A stretch of 64,000 nt of DNA, taken from Albula goreensis. Taxonomy: Eukaryota; Chordata; Actinopteri; Albuliformes; Albulidae. Below the pieces are notes generated by a model. It searched no databases. It worked only from the letters and a program-made list of their open reading frames with translations, and had not been told where the DNA came from. A program made the position numbers and the translations under genes. Numbering within the stretch: the first letter of the stretch is position 1; every line of letters starts with the position of its first letter. This document shows positions 52,291-64,000 of this stretch, piece after piece. Location: positions 42,392,534-42,456,533 of the forward strand of contig CM040741.1 in assembly GCA_022829145.1 (NCBI GenBank), read 5' to 3'.

Positions 52291-53989
52291 ATTCCAAGAG
52301 GGATTTCAGCTGTTCTGAAGGCAAAGTTCAGTTAAACCGTTGATTAGTTAATACATTTGAATAAATGAATACTGGGTAACAGGTCTGTTGCTGAAATTCA
52401 AACAGTGTGGAATTACCTATTTCATACAGCATGTAGTTGATTGGTGAGTAGTTGTTTAGTGGGTGTAATGTAATTTTCTCTGAAGTCTGCACATGGCTGA
52501 TAACATAATCATGGGAAGACTTTTATGTATCTTAAAAGAACAATGTGAGCAGTGACACTGCACTTCAGTTGAATATTGCTCAGTTTTGATGATGATACAT
52601 TTTTGTTCTTATAATAATGAAATTCATTTTACTTGTGTTTGCTAGTTTAGAAGTATGCTTACTTTTATGGATTAAGGTTTCATGTCAGGCATGGCTTTCA
52701 CTATGGAGTTGTTTGCAGTATGTCCGATGCTTTATTGTAATTTACTTTACTAAAATACAGTAGAATACAAAAGAGAGGTACTTTCAAAACAATAAAATAC
52801 ATTGGAATACTGCAGATAGTTTTATTTTACCAAACACGTCATGGAATGAATGATGAAGCCCATAATTTGAGTGGTTCTAATGGAACCAGAAATGATGAAA
52901 ACATGAAATGTTGTTTAGTCTGACAAATGCATGGTTAAGATATGTTAAAGAATACTTTAACCATAATTTATACAAGTGTTCTCATTTTTACCAACCTATA
53001 CATTTCATATGATTTGTAAATGAATGATCTCCACTATGTAACTGTATTAACTGACCATTGGAATAAGTGTCTAATTAATTAAAATCTTTATATGTATAAA
53101 ACCACAAAACTCTGGTAAGAAAATCAAATTATAACCTGGAAGTAATATCCATGCTTCATTTGTTGGTGTGTCTCCTTAAATGCTGTAGATTTTTAGATGT
53201 TTGAAGGAGATGGGAAGGTATGGAAAAGACCTTGCCATAGCTGCCAACAGTGTTGATCTTTGCTCTGCTTTTATTGGCTGCGATGACAAAAACCAAGAAG
53301 CGGAATTGGATCAGGTCTTTGCTCTCAACTAAACAGTCCCATCTGTGCAAGAACGTAACGTTAAAGTGAGCGGGGAAGGCACTGCATTGCCATGGCTTTG
53401 AGGATCATAAAATGGTGGACAACCCTGCAACTGTTACTTTGAGACTGCAGTGGGCTGTGTAAAATGGAGGCATCTGTGCAGAGCCAGCATTCTCGCTGTC
53501 TCTGCCGTGATGCATAAGATAATTCTGTCAGGCTAGAGGCAGCCGCTGAGGGAGGTGACTTCTCTAAGCAGGTTGTGCAATAGCCTTCTGAAGCAGTGAA
53601 CATTAAGCCAAACTTGTTTTTAGCTCCCAATTCTTAATGGATTGGTGTTGTGTTTTTCTGCACTGGTGTTTTTCTATGTTCAAAGGTTTCATAGAAACAT
53701 GAAAGGATCAAACAGGTTTGTCCAACAAGATGTTTTCATTATTGTATTTTGTGTGTGATATTCATCTTGAGGTTCATTATTAGTATATCAGCGGTTGGAT
53801 TCCTCACCATGATAATTATGGGATGCATCAAAATAAGTCAGAAAAAGGAGTTAGTTTCACTGTAGCAGATGCAATGAATTTGTAGACAACAAGAAAAAGA
53901 AAGGAGGCTGTTAGGAGTCCCCACCATGATCTTTGATTCCGTTATCTTCTAATTGTGAAAGAGACTGACACTCAGTGTTGTAACCATCT

Positions 53990-54400
53990 CTGAAGAAACA
54001 ATCAAAGCTTTCTATGGGAAAAGGGACAGCCGTCCGTGCAAAGTTGCCTGTGCTGTGGTGTGACTTTCATTCAGATCTGATGTAATCAATTGTGCTTGAT
54101 GGGGAAAAAGGTCTTTGTACTGCAGACCCATAATAAATAGAGCAGCGGGCTGATATTAAGTATTAAAGGCTAGCTGGGTAATGTCAGGTAACCATCTGTT
54201 AGGGCCTTGTGGAGGTTTTATGTGACCTTGCATTATTTGGACCCAGACATCAAAGAGCAAATTACTGCATCATTTCACTGATAGATGGACATAATGTTGC
54301 AGCCAGCCTAATGGTATTTCTGAGGCAAATTCAGCTTAGAGCTGTCTGTGTCAGCTGTAAACTCAGTGAAAGTTACAAATCTGATCACTCATAAAAATGT
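53990..54400. promoter_or_regulatory. Candidate intronic regulatory block
   Basis: Non-repetitive, mixed-composition sequence with homeodomain/TALE-like TGTAATCAATTGTG (54081-54094). It has no repeat signature and no long frame beyond 61 residues. It is proposed as a conserved element from texture and from its position within a developmental transcription-factor gene. There is no direct evidence. Confidence 0.25.
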
Positions 54401-55789
54401 CCTTGTGTCTGTTTTTCCTGTAAGAGGTGATATCTGTGAAGGCATGACATTTCATGAAAATAGGGAACATCCTTGTTTTAGCTAATATCTGCATTTTGTA
54501 AAAGCTAGGTATCTATCAAAAATAATTTCTTAAACAGAGGACTATACATCTGTACTTTAAATGCAAAGATTGTAAATCTGACAGAATTGTATGGTTTACT
54601 TTAATGTTCCATTCTCTAACATCATGCAACTTCTTATACCACAGTTGTGGAGATTCAGAAAATCCATTCATAGAGCATTTGAGTTAACAGCTCAAACCAA
54701 TATCGATTGTAAAATAAATTTAGAATCACCAGATCTCATTTTAAACCAGTTTTTCGACCAACTTTAAAATGGGCAAGACTTTAAAGTCTGTCCACTGCCA
54801 GTGGCCACCAGTCAGTCAAAGCAAAATTACATACAGGCTATTTGCAAATAATCTCTCCATATTTAAGTGCTATTCATTTATCATTCTGTTTGTGTTTTGT
54901 TTATATGTGCAATGAAAACCCGTGTTGGTAGTTTAATTTCTTTGTAATTACAATTTATACAATACCAATAGAAAGCAACTTACAAAAATGTACTCCGCTA
55001 GTTTACTAGTTAACTGAGCACCTGAAATACTGAATGCGGAATACTACTTTATCGGATTCAAAATACCATGGGGATTGACAAACACACCTCAGAAAAACAA
55101 CCACCTCTTATCCTTCAACACCAGGCAACAAATTATCTCAATTAGGACATCAACTAGATTCTCGGTGGTGTCAATAGTTTAACCTGTGCTGATGGCAAGG
55201 TACCAAGCACAGCATTGTTATGTGATGAAAACGATGACCTAAATATCCCTTCAGTTTGACTGTTGTTATCATTGAAGCCCTTTAAAATAACAGGTAGCTC
55301 TTTGTGAATATTATTTTACAAATTTGAAACTCCATTGGGATGCATTGGATGTGTTTCATGGTCTTGGGTCCTTTGGCAGTTGTAGACCATAAAAATCCTA
55401 CACATGTAAAACTGTACACCATCTGTTTTGGAGATTACATTGGCTGCCAGTAGACTGGAAGCCATAGTGATACAAAGTTTTATCACTATTCTTTGATACA
55501 GGTAAATCTGGGGAATAACGTTTGCAGCAAATACTAAATACATCCTGTGTTTTTATGTTTTATTTTGTTTTTTTTTTACTTCTTAGATTTTACCTCATTA
55601 ATTTTGAGTGCCCATATTACGGATCCATGTTTTGAAATGTACCTCTTGACCTCTTGATATTTCTCATTCCTGGATGAATAGTGGCTTCTAGCACCTATAT
55701 TAATTATAATAATAGGTGGTTTACATGAGGCTATTATGTTGCTACTTCTAGAATACAGTACAACTTAGGTCAAAATCTTTGAAGTCATC

Positions 55790-56240
55790 AACTGAAAATC
55801 ACTGTTGCCTTTTCTCTGAATATCATGGTTGGCCTCCTCTGATTAGGTCCTTGTGCTATCTTAGAGTATGACATTATTGAAGGTCGTGATATCTGCTCAT
55901 TTAAAAGTGCCTCTGCTGGGTGTTCTCAGTGAAGCTTCCTGTTAGTTGGTTAATGGTTGACCTAGTTCTGTTACCATATGTTTCCTGGAACACATTTTTA
56001 ATAACTTGTTGTAAAGTCAGAACCACTGGGTGTTTGAGGGAAGATGACTGCAACTGTCAAACTCTAAGATGTGACTGAGGTTGTTACCTGCAATAGAATG
56101 TCAGTGCTATACGTCACCATTGATACTGTATGAATTGTGTTGACATATCAGCCCCTGGAATGGTTCAGTTTAATTAATGGGGAACACATAGTATCCTGTC
56201 ATAGTCTGTGCCAGCCTTAGTGATACACCGATGGTTCCTT
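55790..56240. promoter_or_regulatory. Candidate intronic regulatory block
   Basis: Complex non-repetitive stretch that includes a homeodomain-type TAATTAAT (56171-56178) and GTTGACATATCAGCCCCTGG (56138-56157). Function is inferred only from sequence texture. Confidence 0.25.
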
Positions 56241-57179
56241 TTCAGACACATGAGAAGTTCATATTTTGCATGAAATCATTTGATTGCCTCTGAGTATTTG
56301 GATATGCTCATGTAATTGTTTTAATATGGTCAAATAAACAAGACAAAATTGTCATCAGTAGTACATTCTTAAGAGGACTGACATTAGTTTACCGTAATTG
56401 CACTTGTATTTGAATGTCATCACCATCAGTTGGGAGTCCTGAAAGGGAATTGATGTTCACAGGTTTGTACATACCTGAATTACGCTGAAGGTCAGTTGCT
56501 TACCAAGTGTGTGTGTACATTTACATATTAAATATCTCTCTACAGTATGTTTGCTATTCTTAAGTACTGTGCACAGCTTTGGTAAAATGGACTTGAATGG
56601 GTATCTCTGGTCTTAAAACATTATGCTATATTGCACACAATAATAGAAAATAGAATGGAGGCTACCCAGATATTACTGGGAAGGATGGCATGTTACATTC
56701 ATATATTCTACCTGTGCTGAGCTGTTTGCACTCTTGTGTGATTTGAGCTGTCAATGTCTCCACAAAATTGAAAAAGTAATGCAAGCATCAATCATGTTCA
56801 TGCTGAGAAGAGGAGCAAGCATGCCATTCTTTCCCCTTTGTTATACAGAGGTGTCATCTTATTCATTATATAGCAGACAGTCCAGTTCAGTAGCCCCACT
56901 GTCTGCCTGCTGGAATAAAAAACTGAAAAGTAATCTTTAAGAGAAGCTTATTTCTGCTGGTTTTCTTAACGTGGGGTTGTTTATGTCCCAAATTCACCTA
57001 CAACTATTTAAATAGATATTCATTTTAAACTATGAAGCATTTTTGGGTAGGTCCATGTGCTCTATCTAGAATCTGACTATGGTAAGACAACTGCTGATCA
57101 AGCCTTGAACTTGGAACTGCTCATGGAACTGCTCACTGTAATATGCCATTGGAAATTACATTTAAAATTATATCAGGAA

Positions 57180-57370
57180 AACCAAATGGTCCAGTACAAA
57201 AATGGAATCTTTTACCAATTCACAGAAGAACCAATGCAGTGCTATTATGGACTTTATATGAAGAGTAGATTTCCACCTCCATCCCTAAAAGATATCTCGA
57301 TGAATGGACCAGTTGCTTATCTTTAGGCCATAGCCGGTCATGGACAGGCTTTTCTGAAGGCAGCCCAGTT
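57180..57370 (+). mobile_element. Possible Tc1-like C-terminal remnant
   Basis: Within the frame 57057-57326 the translation KSRFPPPSLKDI (about 57259-57294), followed by 'gatgaatggaccag', resembles 'NRFPPPTSLKQLEDVLQEEW' near the end of fish Tc1 transposases. 'YYGLYM' precedes it where 'EPLWSVL' is expected. The match is short, so the call is tentative. Confidence 0.4.
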
Positions 57371-59009
57371 CTTTATTAGTTAATACATTTCAATACTGTC
57401 TGCTGTTACCATTACTTTGTAAACAAAACATATGTTTAGTATGTGTATAACAATTCATGAATTCAAGATTTCATATTTTTTAAGAAAAAATGAAAAGCTC
57501 ACTGTGTCACTAGTTGAATCACATAAATCCACATATATTGAGATATGTCCACTCAACCCTGAAAAATAAAAGCTTCCCTAATATTTCATCTTAAATATGG
57601 CTAACATCTTAACTTACAAGTTTCACCGTCAGCTTCTGCTATACTGCCTTAATTTCAGAGCCAGTTGTTTAGTTGCTCAAAATGGATGAGCAATCAGTCA
57701 TTAGATGCTTTTTTGTCATAGCACTTTAACTTGGGCCATGTGGCAGCTTCGGCTCAGACTTCCTTTGAACAAATAGGGTTCAAGTTGCCTAAATTTATTA
57801 GTCTTGTTTCCCGCTAGTAGCTACTTAGCTCTTATTGGAAGTTTTATGACATTTAAGTAGCTAGTAGTTTGGCTAGTGTTAGCAATACACCAATTGTAGG
57901 AAAAGTTTTACATTGGCTTAGTTGCCATGGGAACTTCAGGCTGTAATTATTAGTGTACGTTTGCTAATTGTTTTGGGCACTTGTTTTCTACTATGTTTAT
58001 TTTTACCTAGCTATGATTAAAAGGTGAATATAAATTAGTATTATAAAACAGTGCAAATTTAAATCAGTATTACTGCTGTCAGATTAGGATACATTGGAAC
58101 GCATTTATGCTCATTACATAGTTTTCTTATGGGAAATAAATTCAGTTTATGTATTCAGAAATAAACTGAAAGTGAAACACCTTTCCAATTAATAGCTTTC
58201 AGTTAAACTGCTAATCATACCACAGACTTTATAGCCTTGTCATGTCACTGCGACACTTACCAAATAAAAAAACTACTCAGTAACTTAGCCATTCTTTCAG
58301 AGTACCCACTAGTGACCAAAGGTTGTCATCTACTGATTATCGTACTGTTGTATGAAAAAGCATATGATGGATATCCAAGAAACAAAAAATTGTAAATTGT
58401 ATGCCCAGTACATTTACTGATTAATTAAAGTACTTGGAAAATGTACTAAGACCCCATGTGTTTGTAGTTTTTCACATTTTGAAATCTCCTTTTGAAAATA
58501 AAGATAAACAGGACTCATTTAATTATTAAAAATTTCAACCTGAGAAAAAAAAATAAAATAATAAATGAATGGACTCATTCTTGTTGATCCAAGATTCTCT
58601 TCATTTGTCTTTGAATGTCAAAACAGCTTAGGGTGATGGTTGGAGAGTGTGTCTTTCTGATCTCTCATATAAATGTAGAACTGACAGGGATGTTTTGCAC
58701 TGTTTCTGTGAAGATCTTGCTATTTTGACAGGTTTATTTTTTGGTTTGTGTTTAACTGTTGTCTTAATGTATCCATGTTGTTCCAAGGGTAAAAGAAATA
58801 TATCTGTTTTGGTTTCTCAGAGGGACTTTGTCAGCTGAAATTTGTTTTAATAATGGTTTGCGTCTAAGAACAGAGTTTGTGAATGTGATGGTTCATCCTG
58901 AAATGAGGAGAGTTGAGTCAAACCAGGACTATATAATGTAATCAGTATCCCCATCCCAATGTGAGTGATGGTGGACCAACAGTTAAGGACAAAACCTCTG
59001 CACTCCTAA

Positions 59010-59300
59010 TCAGCTTAATGTTGGCTTATTCAAAGGCCCTCTTTCAGACAGCAGCTGCTGCCGACGAGTTTAAGTAGAGGGTGTGACTGCTGGCAGCTCT
59101 TGCCGATGCAGAGAGACCGGTTGGTGATTAACAAACGTCAGTAGACTTTGGAATCTGGGGAGCCGAGTCAGATGGCTTTGTCCTCTGTGCTTTGGAGGAA
59201 GGTCTCCCAGGTGGCTGGGTCATGCTGGCATGCTTTTTCTCCTCCCCCCTTTTCACCCAAGGCTGCAGATGTTTTCTGAGCTGAAAAAGGAAGTTCAGAC
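59010..59300. promoter_or_regulatory. Candidate intronic regulatory block
   Basis: GC-richer, non-repetitive sequence with GCAGCAGCTGCTGCCGACGA (E-box CAGCTG) at its start and several CAGGTGG/GGTCATGCTGG elements. It shows no repeat homology and no coding domain. Function is inferred from composition only. Confidence 0.25.
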
Positions 59301-61693
59301 ATGCTTTGCATTTTTAGACCCCCTTGCGGAGCTTAGTTGGCAGTTCCCATTTCTCCTCCGGTTTTGAAGAAGCGTCCCTCTGACCCATTGTGTCTTATTT
59401 CTTTTTTCCCCCTTACTCCAAAATATGAAATAAATTGTTCTAGTGTATGAAAATTGTGAGCTAGGCTGGCAGATGCAAGTTTTGCTGAGCTGTGCTGGGA
59501 GAAGGCTTGGGTACATCTGGCAGATAGATTTCTGTCAGCAGCTCTCTGGTGACTGGTTTGTCTGTGATGAGGATCAGATCAGTGAGTCCATGTTGTGAGC
59601 AGGCTGAACACCTTAGCAAACATCTCTGGCTCCTAAAATGGCTGCCCCTGAAGCTCTCAGGATTCATGCAGCTCTGTTCTTTTCAGAGTCCCAGAGAGCT
59701 GATGAAACTATGACAAATCTTACCCATTAACTTGCTTTGGCACAGAGAAAAATGAGATCTGGGAGAAGGTAGATCATTTTATTTTCTTTCTTGATATCCA
59801 TGACATGGACCCTGGCAGCAAAGTGAGAACTTGTCTATGAGCTGTTAAAGATCAGGGTGGGGCATTCATGGCACTGTAACCTGACCCAGATACACAATAG
59901 GGAGCAGGCTCCTACAGGACAGTAGCAGTATTTGTCCTGTGGTCGAATGGACTTTTAGCTATACAGTTTCAGGGATGACAGAACCTATGAAGCATTTCAG
60001 CTGCAACAAAATCTACATACCTGGAGGCATACCTGTTGTAAATTCCACCTCAGATCAGTTGGTGTTTAAGTCTTCAGTGTTACTAGTATTTTAGCCATAC
60101 CCCTCACCTCAGAGCTGATCATGTTAAAAACCACCATCAATAAAATGATCATTTCATAGAGGGAGATATTTCAGGAGTACTTTTCTCTTTATCATTGGTC
60201 AGTTCCTTTGTGACCATATGTGTTTTGTAGTGTTACTTGGTAAAGAATGACTGAATACACACAGCTGTGTACATTTTTAAGGTGAGAAGTTGTAAATGTC
60301 TGTTGATTCACATTAATTATGCATCTGCAAATGATGGAAAATACAGAAAACGTGTGCACTGAAAACCAGTTTCACATCCAATGGAAGGTATAAGATGATA
60401 TTAATGTAACAGCTTTTATTAGCTGTCATGCTGCCACTTGAAAGTGTTGGGAATCCCTGGGTCTTAAGTGCTGAGATGTCTGGTCATGGGAAGATTGTGA
60501 TGAAATTCTCATCAAGAATTTACGACATTGACTCTGCAGTAAACTGTGGGATCTTGAGGGGAGAAAACAGAGAAACTGCTGAATATATACCTACCCTCTC
60601 TCAGAATTTAGTAATACCAGTTGGGTATAAATATCTCAATTGACAGAAAACAAGGAGACACAGTTGTAAAAGCAATTGATTTGAAAATCATAGAGACAAC
60701 AGGTAACAAGTGTATGAATGTTGATGTTCTTATATTTTAAAATAACACAGGAGCAGGGTTCTTATACCCAAAACCATTAGGTGTGATTGGATGTTTGATA
60801 GGGTGTTTGAAGTGTGTTAACTCTGTTATACATTTTATTATAGTCTGTATACATTAGTGATGTTTTTGTTTTTTCCTGTAGGACTTGGACAAACTGGTGG
60901 TGTTGCTCTTGTATCTATATCTAAATATTGGATATGTGTTCTAGGAAACATTTAATGTCTTCTAGTTTGTATCTAGAAACAGTGGAATTTATCACCCTTT
61001 CTGTGATTGGTCCTTTTGTGGCAAGGGTTTGTTCCATCTTGGTACAGGAAGTATGTTTTGGGAATTGATCAATATTTCAGTATGCATCATACACAAAACC
61101 AAAGGTTGTAAAATTAGATTGGTGGTGTTCATACAAGGTGACTAACAAATACTGAAAAACTGAATGGAGACTTCACTGCCCTATTTACAAATCCAAATAC
61201 CGGTAGATACTTAAAACTGCCTTAGGTCATAGGACCAGATTATACCACCTCAAACTGATGTCTGCATAATCCGGTATATTTTCATGGCAACTTTAAAGAA
61301 CTGTGTGTTCCCCATCTCCCTGCAGATTCAATCAATCTTATTTTGGTAGGCTTGATGCAATCTGACCGTATTGTCTGATGTAAGTACTGAAATGCTCTAT
61401 GCTCTCCAGCTGTGGCTTATCCTAAGGTAATAAAAATGGAACAAATCAAGCTATAATCCCTCCTCACCATTATTTTTTTTTCCTTTTGTTCTAAGAACAA
61501 AGATCTCCTTTTACAAAGCTTCATTCCTTCTCAAAATGACTTGACTTACATTGTGAAGTCTTAGTCAATTTGAGAAACGCTAGTTTGTCTGAGCATTTTG
61601 TTGTCTAATGTACTAAGCATACCCTTCCGATTTCTTAAATTGACTCTCCCCTTCCTCAGCAGGTTTCCCTGATTTTCCAGGGAGTCCTCAGCA

Positions 61694-61925
61694 ATGGAGG
61701 TGCTACAGTGCGATGGCTGTGACTTCAGGGCAGAATCGTATGATGACCTCAAGGCACACATCCAAGATGTCCATACAGCATTCTTGCAGCCCACTGCAGT
61801 CGGGGATGGGACGCCCAGCCACTCCAGGTCCAATTCCCTCAATTCTCTAAGCCAGGCAGAGGAGGAGGATGAGGAAGATCTGGCCTCTTTGAGCAATGAG
61901 TTTGACTCTCCACATGAACAAGCAG
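61694..61925 (+). CDS. znf462: znf462 first coding exon (zinc finger 1)
   Basis: Encodes residues 1-77 and one base of codon 78. The first 34 residues, starting MEVLQCDGCDFRAESYDDLK and ending in HTAFLQPT, are nearly identical to the N-terminus of vertebrate ZNF462 as I recall it, which fixes both gene and start codon. C2H2 finger 1 uses C6, C9, H22 and H27 (C-x2-C-x12-H-x4-H). It is followed by a Ser/Asn-rich linker with an acidic run EEEDEEDL (GAG/GAT-rich DNA at 61859-61885). The exon is preceded by acceptor TTTTCCAG (61680), leaving 13 bp of 5' UTR, or by CAG at 61662. It ends at donor GCAG|GTATAA (61925/61926). ZNF462 is a large nuclear zinc-finger protein tied to chromatin organisation and early development. 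The linker after residue 35 differs much from the mammalian one. Confidence 0.95.
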
Positions 61926-63386
61926 GTATAATACTTTTGTAGAATTTTCAGTAATTTTCATCAACAGTTACAAGGAAAAGTATGAAACCCACATAATATG
62001 TATGTTTCTAAAATATATTATCATACAGAGGTACAGTATGTCAAATTATTAAACACTGAAAAAACTGCTGTGATCAATCAGGAGGGATCAGTGAATGAGC
62101 TCTTCTGTGAGACATCCATTATTTTGGAGCACTATATTGCCCCAGTATGGTGCTTTCTGGTGTGGTTGGGCACCACATTGAAAAATGGAGCATTTCCCCA
62201 GGAAGGCATGATTCCACTGACCTGTCATGGCGAGTTTGTTGATTCAGACTAGAATCACAGCAATGTCAGAGATTCCAAGATCAAGCAAATGACCAGACCC
62301 ATTGACTGAAACTTTTTCTGCTCCCAAGCTAAAGAACAAGACACATTTGGCAGGTGCTGGAGTGAAAAGGGAGTCAGATCAAGCACATGAAAAAAATGAG
62401 AATTTCCTTGGAATTGCCTTTGTTCATTGGAGAGAGCTGTGAGAGCTAAGAGGACTGAGACCAGACATGCAGCTAGCATTTCTGCTGAGAGGTGGTTAGC
62501 TAACAGGCAACACTGAACAAGAGTGTGTAGTAAATTATCAAGATATATAATGTTTCACTTCATATTTGGCCCAATGCATTGTTTCATCCCTTGCATATGT
62601 AATGGTTCTTTCATGGAAGTTTGGTCAGTTTTGCTAGAACAGTCAGTTTTTGTGTTGGTTAATAGCTAGCAGGGGAGCAAAAAACAATTATATTCACCGA
62701 GAATGGATACAGCTAGCCATAACATAAGTTATTGACTGGCACAGCATAAATGATGATGAGGATGATGATGATAATAATCAAAATCAGATCGACTGTGAGC
62801 TAGCTACAGGTACATCATTTGTATGGAAATAATTGATTGTTCATAGCTAAGGCTATTGCTATCTGATCTAGCTAGCTTCACCCAGCTGTAGTGATGCTTT
62901 CACAGAAAGCACCAATCATTACCTGTTTACCTAATAAGAAAGCATTATTTCTGAGCCCAACTAAATTGATCTAATATTTATTGTGGTTAGCAATGGTCAC
63001 CATTTAAAGCCAACTTACTATTCTTAAGTATATGGACAGTGACACATTTTTTGTTGTTTCGATCTGTACTGAAACACATTGGATTTGACTATCTTTACTG
63101 ATATACAGCATTTGAAAGTTGAAATGCAAAGAATTTAAGGGGCAAATCAAATAGAATAAAGTGTGTATTGTTTTATAATTTCTGATATTTTGAAAATTGA
63201 GAAATTGAAACTTTGAACTTGCCCTTCTTTATGTTATTTTGTTATTACACTTTCAAATTCTACTTTATTTCTTTTTCAGATTCTTTTCTTTTATTCATTT
63301 TTACTATCTGAAACTCATGTGTTAAGTACATGCATTTTCTTGTGTTTTTTTTTATAAAATGTGGTATTTTTGTGTTTGTGTTTTAG
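61926..63386 (+). other. znf462: znf462 intron 2, about 1.46 kb
   Basis: GT (61926) to AG (63386), phase 1: G from exon 2 plus GC from exon 3 make Gly78. It is T-rich before the acceptor (63330-63386). It holds a GAT/GAG trinucleotide tract (62752-62775) and a complex stretch (62040-62510) with an 84-residue frame of no known family. Retention of the intron would add four residues (IILL) after Gly78 and then stop at 61940-61942. Confidence 0.85.
62752..62778. repeat. (GAT)n trinucleotide repeat
   Basis: Short imperfect tract of GATGAT/GAG/AAT units within intron 2. Confidence 0.9.
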
Positions 63387-64000
63387 GCTCTCATTCCATT
63401 GACTCTGGGCAGTTCTCCAGTTCAAACCAAATGACTCGCAACCAAACAGTGAACCAGACTGCAAAGCCTGCAAACCAGTTTTTCCAGTGCAAGTTCTGCA
63501 TCCGCTACTTCAGATCAAAATCCCTCCTAAGTGAACATACTAAGAAAGTTCATGGCATTGTGGGAAATGCTTCACTAAGTGAAAGGAACTCACCACCTTC
63601 CCAGACTTCCAATTTCAACATCCTCATGCAGGATGGTTTTGGGAAGGTGTTCTCCTGTCAGTATTGCACATATAAATCTCCCCGTAGAGCCCGGATTCTA
63701 AAACACCAAAAAATGTATCACAAGGGCCACTTGCTGGACTCTCCAGGGTCCCCTCCTGAGGTTGTTACAGAATCTAGCTCAAATGCCCACTTCTCTGAGG
63801 AGTCCAGCAGTGACCTTCCTGAAGAGGTTGTGGAGCGCAGTATCTTGGAATCCATGGTTAAACCTGTCACCAAATCCAGGGGAAACTTCTCCTGTGAGTG
63901 GTGTGGCTACCAGACTCTTCGACGGGAACGTTGGTGTGACCACATGATGAAGAAGCACCGCAATATGGTGAAGATATTTTCCTCGATCCAGGAGCCAAAT
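63387..64000 (+). CDS. znf462: znf462 second coding exon, 5' part (zinc fingers 2-4), runs off window
   Basis: Acceptor TGTTTTAG (63386) and phase 1 joining give an uninterrupted frame for residues 78-282 to the window end. Three C2H2 fingers share the spacing of finger 1: C112/C115/H128/H133 (FQCKFCIRYFRSKSLLSEH), C168/C171/H184/H189 (SCQYCTYKSPRRARILKH) and C247/C250/H263/H268 (CEWCGYQTLRRERWCDHMMK). The blocks GFGKVFSCQYCTYKSPRRAR and EEVVERSILESMVKP match mammalian ZNF462 almost residue for residue. Between fingers lie Ser/Pro-rich linkers. In the family most of a protein of roughly 2,500 residues is encoded by one giant exon, of which this is the beginning. There are no stops or frameshifts, so the gene looks functional. 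Confidence 0.96.

Larger units (their letters stand above)
41545..61680 (+). other. znf462: znf462 intron 1 (5' UTR intron), about 20 kb
   Basis: The start is taken from the CAG|GTATGT donor at 41544/41545; earlier donors at 40771 or 41140 are alternatives. The end is the acceptor TTTTCCAG at 61680, or the stronger-looking CTCAGCAG at 61662. No coding exon was recognised inside. It contains Tc1 and LINE fossils and poly(T) tracts at 45370-45381 and 45423-45441. Non-repetitive blocks at 53990-54400, 55790-56240 and 59010-59300 may be intronic enhancers. A large first intron before the initiator-ATG exon agrees with the human gene as I recall it. Confidence 0.5.

Noticed and set aside
61561-61896. 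111-residue minus-strand frame opposite the first znf462 coding exon
   Set aside because: It is the antisense shadow of the real exon; its Ser run is the complement of the acidic GAG/GAT codons.
62000-62480. Extra znf462 exon within intron 2
   Set aside because: An 84-residue frame exists, but the flanking coding exons join in phase without it and no similarity to ZNF462 is seen.
1-64000. CRISPR arrays, operons, phage or plasmid modules
   Set aside because: No regularly spaced repeats, no dense same-strand genes and no bacterial signals; the splice structure and repeats are those of a vertebrate.

Overview
This window looks like nuclear DNA of a ray-finned fish, most likely a teleost. It is AT-rich and gene-poor, with introns of vertebrate type. 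It carries several decayed families of Tc1-like transposons, two piggyBac fragments, tRNA-derived SINEs with teleost-style tails and scraps of LINE reverse transcriptase. There is no bacterial or viral gene organisation. The only protein-coding gene I can identify is znf462 (zinc finger protein 462) on the plus strand; its 5' part fills the right-hand 23 kb.

Layout: (a) 1-40 kb is a gene desert upstream of znf462. A nested repeat cluster lies at 1.2-2.5 kb (LINE, piggyBac, Tc1 end). A foldback repeat lies at 7.3 kb and MITE-like elements at 9.5 and 39.1 kb. Tc1 remains lie at 22.4, 28.0 and 33.0 kb, and a piggyBac 5' half at 25.6-26.8 kb. SINE-like units lie at 31.3, 34.8 and 35.8 kb. Between them are blocks of non-repetitive, motif-rich sequence that read like candidate conserved regulatory elements; conservation cannot be tested here. 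(b) 40.5-41.6 kb is a CpG-richer segment with a YY1-type AAGATGGCG element and three good splice donors. It is the likely promoter and non-coding first exon(s) of znf462. (c) 41.5-61.7 kb is a large first intron of about 20 kb, with three or so Tc1 fossils and an antisense L2-type LINE fragment. (d) 61,694-61,925 is the first coding exon (zinc finger 1). (e) 63,387-64,000 is the start of the giant second coding exon (zinc fingers 2-4), which runs off the window.

The two coding exons join in phase to give 282 residues with four C2H2 fingers of identical spacing, as at the N-terminus of vertebrate ZNF462, a large nuclear zinc-finger protein. Almost all other open reading frames are chance frames or transposon debris. 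I found no operon-like system, CRISPR array, tRNA/rRNA gene or other clearly new system. The most useful leads are candidate enhancers, including a perfect 12-bp palindrome of T-box/E-box sites, the promoter structure of znf462, and a few odd repeats.
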